From Azophilus sp026709365 (GTDB taxonomy: Bacteria > Pseudomonadota > Gammaproteobacteria > Pseudomonadales > Azotimanducaceae), in NCBI GenBank assembly GCA_965200175.1, contig OZ241345.1, forward strand, positions 1,302,001 to 1,366,000: DNA of 64,000 nt, read 5' to 3'. A model generated the notes under the pieces. The model was given only the letters and a program-made list of their open reading frames with translations. It was not told where the DNA came from and searched no databases. Shown piece after piece: positions 60,189 to 64,000 of the stretch (positions are counted from its first letter, which is position 1; the number at the start of each line of letters is the position of its first letter). The position numbers and the translations under genes were made by a program.

Positions 60189-61349
60189 CTAGAAGTAACT
60201 GAGCCACGGCCGGTTGCGCTTCTCGCGGTGCTTGTAGGCCGCGAAGGCGCTCGCTACCGGGCAGTGCGCCAGCGCCAGAGCGGCGGCGCCCACCCAAATC
60301 CACGCCACGCCGTTCAAGCCGAAGCGTTCCCCATGCGTTGGGCCGAACGCGAGGAACAGCGTCCAGTAGGCCGCCAGCAACACATACAAATGCACGACGT
60401 AGATGAACATCGGCACCGAACCAAAGTCCTTGACGGCGCCCCATAGTCGGCCCTGACCGCGGTTTGACTCAAGCCAAGCGAGCAGCAGGAGCCCGGTCCC
60501 CAGCGTGATCAGCAGGTAGTTGGTCGAAGGCGGGTACTTGGTGAAGTTCAGGAACGACATGACTGTCCTAACCGCGCTCTCCTGGACTGACCAGGGCAGC
60601 GCCTCTCCCCAGAGGTTGAAGCCCCGCAGAACGAGCATGAGCGCCAAGCACCCCACGCCCAGGCCAATCAGCGCTTTCCGCCGCGTCCGTGCCGATGTCG
60701 ATGCCGCATACAGGGGGCCGGCAAAGTAGCCGAGCAGAATGACGCCAAACCACGGCAGGAGGGGATACGACAGACTGATGGTCAACCCGCCGACCTGCCC
60801 AAGCTCGTTGGGTTCGATCAGTATGGTCCACAGCAGGTATCCGATGCTGCCGGGTTCAAGGCCGGCTGGCCCCAAGGCGTGGTGTCCAAGCGCAATCAAG
60901 ACGCCTAGTGCGCCGATCAGCCAGTAGGGAAGCCGGCAAGCCAGCGAAAGCCCAATCATGCACAGGCCGATGGCAAAGAGCACTTGCAGGAACAGGAACG
61001 AGGGGAAGCTGTCCGCCCAGACCAGATAGTAGAGCACCAGCTCGATCATGATGATGACCAGTCCCCGCTTGAACAGGAACGGGCTTGGGGACCGATAGCG
61101 CCCTTCGCCTGGGTGCGCGTGGAGCCATGCCGACAGGCCGGCTAAGAAGATGAACGTCGGCGCGCACAGGTGGGTCAGGTAGCGCGTGAAGTACAGGTCG
61201 GCGTCGATGGCGTCAAACATCGGATCGCCCGTGCGCGTGTGCATGTAGAAGCGTTCACGGACGTGGTCCAGCATCATCAGCAGGATGACCAGGCCGCGCA
61301 GCACGTCGATCGATGCGACCCGCGCTACTGGCGGGTTTTCGTTGGTCAT
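60189..61349 (-). CDS. DUF1624-family membrane protein (heparan-alpha-glucosaminide N-acetyltransferase-like)
   Basis: 386 residues with ~10 predicted membrane helices. The family signature ASIDVLRGLVILLMMLDHVR and the following CAPTFIFLAGLSAWL loop place it with DUF1624/HGSNAT-like proteins. In lysosomal relatives a His in the first luminal region carries the acetyl group; here LDHVRERFY supplies a His. Bacterial substrates are unknown, and modification of an exported or surface glycan or cofactor is conceivable. A strong hairpin lies between this gene and the siderophore-type receptor gene upstream. Confidence 0.88.
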   Translation of the reverse strand: MTNENPPVARVASIDVLRGLVILLMMLDHVRERFYMHTRTGDPMFDAIDADLYFTRYLTHLCAPTFIFLAGLSAWLHAHPGEGRYRSPSPFLFKRGLVIIMIELVLYYLVWADSFPSFLFLQVLFAIGLCMIGLSLACRLPYWLIGALGVLIALGHHALGPAGLEPGSIGYLLWTILIEPNELGQVGGLTISLSYPLLPWFGVILLGYFAGPLYAASTSARTRRKALIGLGVGCLALMLVLRGFNLWGEALPWSVQESAVRTVMSFLNFTKYPPSTNYLLITLGTGLLLLAWLESNRGQGRLWGAVKDFGSVPMFIYVVHLYVLLAAYWTLFLAFGPTHGERFGLNGVAWIWVGAAALALAHCPVASAFAAYKHREKRNRPWLSYF

Positions 61350-61380
61350 GGCTTAGCGCATAGCAAGCGATCACGTCCTA

Positions 61381-61414
61381 GTCTGGGGCGCAACCTCCTG
61401 GTTGCGCCCCAGAC
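61381..61414 (-). terminator. Strong hairpin after the siderophore-type receptor gene
   Basis: A perfect 15-bp stem, GTCTGGGGCGCAACC with GGTTGCGCCCCAGAC, with a 4-nt loop lies 10 bp downstream of the receptor stop. No U-tract follows, so it may terminate weakly or protect mRNA ends, separating receptor expression from the DUF1624-ABC operon. Confidence 0.6.
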
Positions 61415-61423
61415 CTTGGCTGG

Positions 61424-63622
61424 CTAGAACGATGATGACACAGTAACCCGGTAGCGGCGTGGCGCGCCGGGCTCGACCCAAACATCCGCATACGAGTTGG
61501 TGTAGTACGTCTCGTCAAAGGCGTTGTCCAGGTCAAGGCGAATGGCGAAGCGCTCCGTGAGCGCGATCTGGCCAAAGAACCGTGCCGTGGTGTAGCTCGG
61601 CAGGTTGAAGTCGAAGCCCGTGAACCCTTGCCGCTCGTCCGTGTGTTGAAGCCCGGCGCCCACCTGCACAGGCATGCCGCCCACCTCGAAACTTCGGCTG
61701 ACCTGCACGTTCACCTGATGCTTTGGTGAGTTGATGAACTGGTCACCGTCCTCGATGAGTACGCCCCAGTCAGCTTCAAGACTGTCGGTGGTGAACTCAG
61801 CGTCGGTGTATGCGTAGGAAAACCAAAGATTGAAGCCTGAATCGAGGGTAATGTCCGCGTCAACTTCAAATCCGCGGCTGCGTCCTTTGCCAGCATCGTG
61901 GGAAGACCAGACGTCTTGGCACTCGGGTCGGTTGTCGTTCACCAGAATGTTGCTTTGGTTCACTCGAAACAGCGCAAATGTGAGCGAGCCGGAGGTCTCT
62001 GCCGAGAATTGCGATGCGTCCACCTTTAGCCCAACTTCCGCAGACTCGGTGAGATTCGGCGCAAATTGGTTGCCTTGGCAGTCAAAACCTGCCTGTTGGC
62101 GAAAGCCTTCACCGTAGGAAGCGTAGAGGCTCACATTCTCGCTGACCGAGTAAACCGCGCCAACCTGCGGCGAGACGCGGGTGTCCGACGTGGTGGCGGT
62201 CGTTGCCGGAACCGCGCGCAGGTTGGTCAAGTCCTGCTCGAAGTCGTCCCAGCGCAGGCCGAGGCGAACCTGCAGCCGATCGGTGAGGTCGATTTGGTCC
62301 TGGATGTAGAAGCCGAGTCCTTTCAAGTCCTCGTCCCGGTTGGTGTTTGGTCCGGGCACCGGTTGCGGCGACTGGCCATAGACCGGGTTGAACACGTCCA
62401 GGAAGAGATAGGCCGCCGGATCGAGGGTGTTGATGTCCGTGTCCGCCGGAAACCAACCTGGCCGGTAGCGCTGGATGAACCAGTTGAGCTCGAAGCGGTC
62501 ATAGTCCGCGCCCACGAGCAGCCGGTGGCGCAGCGAGCCGGTGTTGAACTCGCCCGCAACCTCGGCGCGGGCCACGAAGTAGTCTGATTCAAACTCCCGG
62601 TAGCGGAAGAACCGGGACAGGGTTCGGCCGTCCAGGAAGTAGGTCTGGCGCCCTCCGAAGTTGGTTTCGGAGGCACTGCCCTCAAAGTTGGTGTCCCGGT
62701 AGCCAAGGCCTGCCAGCAGGCTCCAGCTCTCGGAGAAGTTGTGCTGGGCCTCCAGCTGATGGCCCAGCACCTCGGTCTCGATAGGGCCGTCACCGGGTTC
62801 GCCGACGAAGGTTTTGCGCGGCGTGAAGCCATGTGCTTCCGAATAGGCAACGCCTCGGTCGAAGGGGATTTCCTGCTCCGTGTACTCCATCTCGTAGTTC
62901 ACGCTGGTGGCTTCGGAGACATCCCAGGTGAAAGACGGATAAAAGCCCACGCGCTCAGTCTCAACCGTATCCCGGAAGCTGTCCGCATCCTCGTGGAAGC
63001 CGACGAGGCGCAGCCCCAATTCGTCGTTGGTCCCCGCCGTGGTTTGGACATCCCCCTCGAAGCGCAATTGGTCCCAGCGCCCATAGGTGGCTCGGAAGTC
63101 CCCCCCCGTCTCGAACTGCGGCCGTTTGGTGATCAGGTTGACGGTGCCGCCGGGCTCGCCCCGTCCGAACAGGGCCGAGCGCGGCCCTTTGAGCACTTCC
63201 ACCGCCTCAATGCCGGCCAAGTCCCGGGGGCCTGCGAACCCGCGGCCGGCGTTGAACCCGTTGACCAGAAAGCCGCTGGGCAGGTTGATGTCCCCGGCGA
63301 AGCCGCGCACCGAGAAGGCGTTCCACAGGCCGCCGAAGTTGTTTTGCCGGGCTACGGAGGCCGACAGGTCCAGCGCGTCGTTGAGGTTTATCGCCCCGGC
63401 CTCGCGGAGCAGATCCTCCCCGATCACTTGGTCCGCCGACGGCTTTTCGAGATCGTCGAAATTGCCTTGGTAGGCGCGGCGCTTGCCGATCACGAACACC
63501 TCCTCGACGAGTTGCTCGGCGTCGGCCGCCGGAGTGGTTTGCGCCGCGACGGGCAGCGCGAGGGCATGGGTGAGTGCGGCGGCGAACGCGATCGCCGTCG
63601 GCTTGAATGCGTGTTGGGTCAT
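61424..63622 (-). CDS. TonB-dependent siderophore-type receptor
   Basis: 732 residues. The signal peptide ends at ALPVAAQT, followed by a TonB-box region EEVFVIGKRRAY and a plug with QNNFGGLWNAFSVRGFAGD, VEVLKGPRSALFGRGEPGGTVNLITKRP. That last block is the 'GRGEPGG' form typical of ferric-siderophore receptors (FhuA/FpvA type). The barrel ends YRVTVSSSF with terminal Phe. The ABC exporter and DUF1624 protein downstream and the small exported protein upstream suggest a metal or metallophore locus, but no siderophore synthesis gene is visible. Confidence 0.94.
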   Translation of the reverse strand: MTQHAFKPTAIAFAAALTHALALPVAAQTTPAADAEQLVEEVFVIGKRRAYQGNFDDLEKPSADQVIGEDLLREAGAINLNDALDLSASVARQNNFGGLWNAFSVRGFAGDINLPSGFLVNGFNAGRGFAGPRDLAGIEAVEVLKGPRSALFGRGEPGGTVNLITKRPQFETGGDFRATYGRWDQLRFEGDVQTTAGTNDELGLRLVGFHEDADSFRDTVETERVGFYPSFTWDVSEATSVNYEMEYTEQEIPFDRGVAYSEAHGFTPRKTFVGEPGDGPIETEVLGHQLEAQHNFSESWSLLAGLGYRDTNFEGSASETNFGGRQTYFLDGRTLSRFFRYREFESDYFVARAEVAGEFNTGSLRHRLLVGADYDRFELNWFIQRYRPGWFPADTDINTLDPAAYLFLDVFNPVYGQSPQPVPGPNTNRDEDLKGLGFYIQDQIDLTDRLQVRLGLRWDDFEQDLTNLRAVPATTATTSDTRVSPQVGAVYSVSENVSLYASYGEGFRQQAGFDCQGNQFAPNLTESAEVGLKVDASQFSAETSGSLTFALFRVNQSNILVNDNRPECQDVWSSHDAGKGRSRGFEVDADITLDSGFNLWFSYAYTDAEFTTDSLEADWGVLIEDGDQFINSPKHQVNVQVSRSFEVGGMPVQVGAGLQHTDERQGFTGFDFNLPSYTTARFFGQIALTERFAIRLDLDNAFDETYYTNSYADVWVEPGAPRRYRVTVSSSF

Positions 63623-63716
63623 GGTTCTCGATCTGTGGGCGTTGGGAAAGCCGCAAAGGGGAAAGCGCAGCGCAAACGCAGGCGCTCCCTCAGCGGCGCA
63701 AGGAAGTCAAGGTGCT

Positions 63717-63983
63717 TTAGATCGGAGGAGGGCCTGTGGGCGGCGGCAGAAGGGAGTGCGCTCGCTGCCGGGGCGACTGCCTCCCGAATTGGGGCGCAGC
63801 GGGTGCCGAGGCGACGCACGTTGACGCGGCGAGGTTTGTGCTGGCAACGAGCCCGTCCTGCTCATCGGTCAGGATCGCAACGCAGGCGACGCCATGGTGC
63901 TCATGGGGCTCCGGGCCAAATTCGGCGGCATGCGCAAGTGAGAGCGCCTGCCCGGCCAGAAAGAGGGCGGCGCCGAGCCTCAA
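63717..63983 (-). CDS. Small exported His-containing protein (DUF2946-like), start near window edge
   Basis: At least 88 residues from a TTG at 63983; the frame stays open to the window end, so the true start may lie outside. A hydrophobic signal (GAALFLAGQALSLAHAAEF) is followed by PEPHEHHGVACVAIL, a His/Cys cluster as in DUF2946-type proteins, and a low-complexity tail ending PPPTGPPPI. Such small proteins often precede TonB receptors for copper or other metals. That link is remembered family context, not proof. It is 94 bp upstream of the receptor gene, same strand. Confidence 0.55.
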   Translation of the reverse strand: MRLGAALFLAGQALSLAHAAEFGPEPHEHHGVACVAILTDEQDGLVASTNLAASTCVASAPAAPQFGRQSPRQRAHSLLPPPTGPPPI

Positions 63984-64000
63984 TGGCCAATTGTGTCGAA

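Overview
This window is a high-GC bacterial chromosome segment, most likely from an uncultivated aerobic gammaproteobacterium. That placement is an inference. It rests on three TonB-dependent outer-membrane receptors, a complete RND efflux operon, YacG, HpaR-type regulation and tRNA genes with an encoded CCA end. No ribosomal marker is present, so finer placement is not possible. Three families of palindromic or MITE-like repeats, two insertion sequences and two ATPases of the AAA / PD-(D/E)XK type mark it as a repeat-rich, plastic genome.

Layout, left to right. 1-8.2 kb: the end-truncated BCCT transporter, the DNA alkylation repair genes ogt and alkA, a trio of small uncharacterised genes, a PMI-like cupin, an APC amino-acid permease and a TPR-sulfotransferase. 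8.3-12.3 kb: a TonB-dependent receptor and an AAA-ATPase/nuclease. 12.4-13.9 kb: a tandem array of palindromic repeats with an IS481-type element abutting it. 14-20 kb: a three-gene RND efflux operon (outer-membrane lipoprotein, fusion protein, pump). 20.3-28.2 kb: a GPP34 (GOLPH3)-cytochrome P450 fusion, an M50 membrane protease, a periplasmic TPR protein, an ETHE1/glyoxalase-II-like hydrolase, a second ATPase/nuclease, yacG and a serine beta-lactamase-like hydrolase.

28.7-40 kb is the metabolic centrepiece. A TonB-dependent receptor, a nitrilase, an aldoxime dehydratase and an AraC regulator are followed directly by aromatic catabolic genes: an HpaE-like aldehyde dehydrogenase, LigA- and LigB-like extradiol dioxygenase subunits, HpaG, HpaB and HpaR. 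Read together they suggest import of an aryl-acetaldoxime, dehydration to the nitrile, hydrolysis to a (hydroxy)phenylacetic acid, ring hydroxylation and meta-cleavage. 40.2-43 kb carries three short-chain dehydrogenases.

43.2-52 kb is a type III-like restriction-modification locus in the order res-vapC-mod. An IS66-family element splits res. The element has exact 8-bp target duplications, and removing it restores a 1030-codon reading frame. mod is intact, and its central target-recognition region is strikingly AT-rich, as expected of an exchanged domain. 52-54.5 kb holds an ATP-grasp gene, tRNA-Cys, two tRNA-Leu genes and a cluster of all three repeat families. 54.5-64 kb holds a GST, a MATE exporter, an ABC-2 exporter with two DUF3526-like permeases, a DUF1624 membrane acetyltransferase-like protein, a TonB-dependent siderophore-type receptor and a small histidine-containing exported protein at the window edge.

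The most interesting items are the GPP34-P450 fusion, the aldoxime-to-ring-cleavage supercluster, the IS66-inactivated restriction gene beside a mosaic methylase, and a dispersed two-hairpin repeat whose second stem changes sequence but stays self-complementary.
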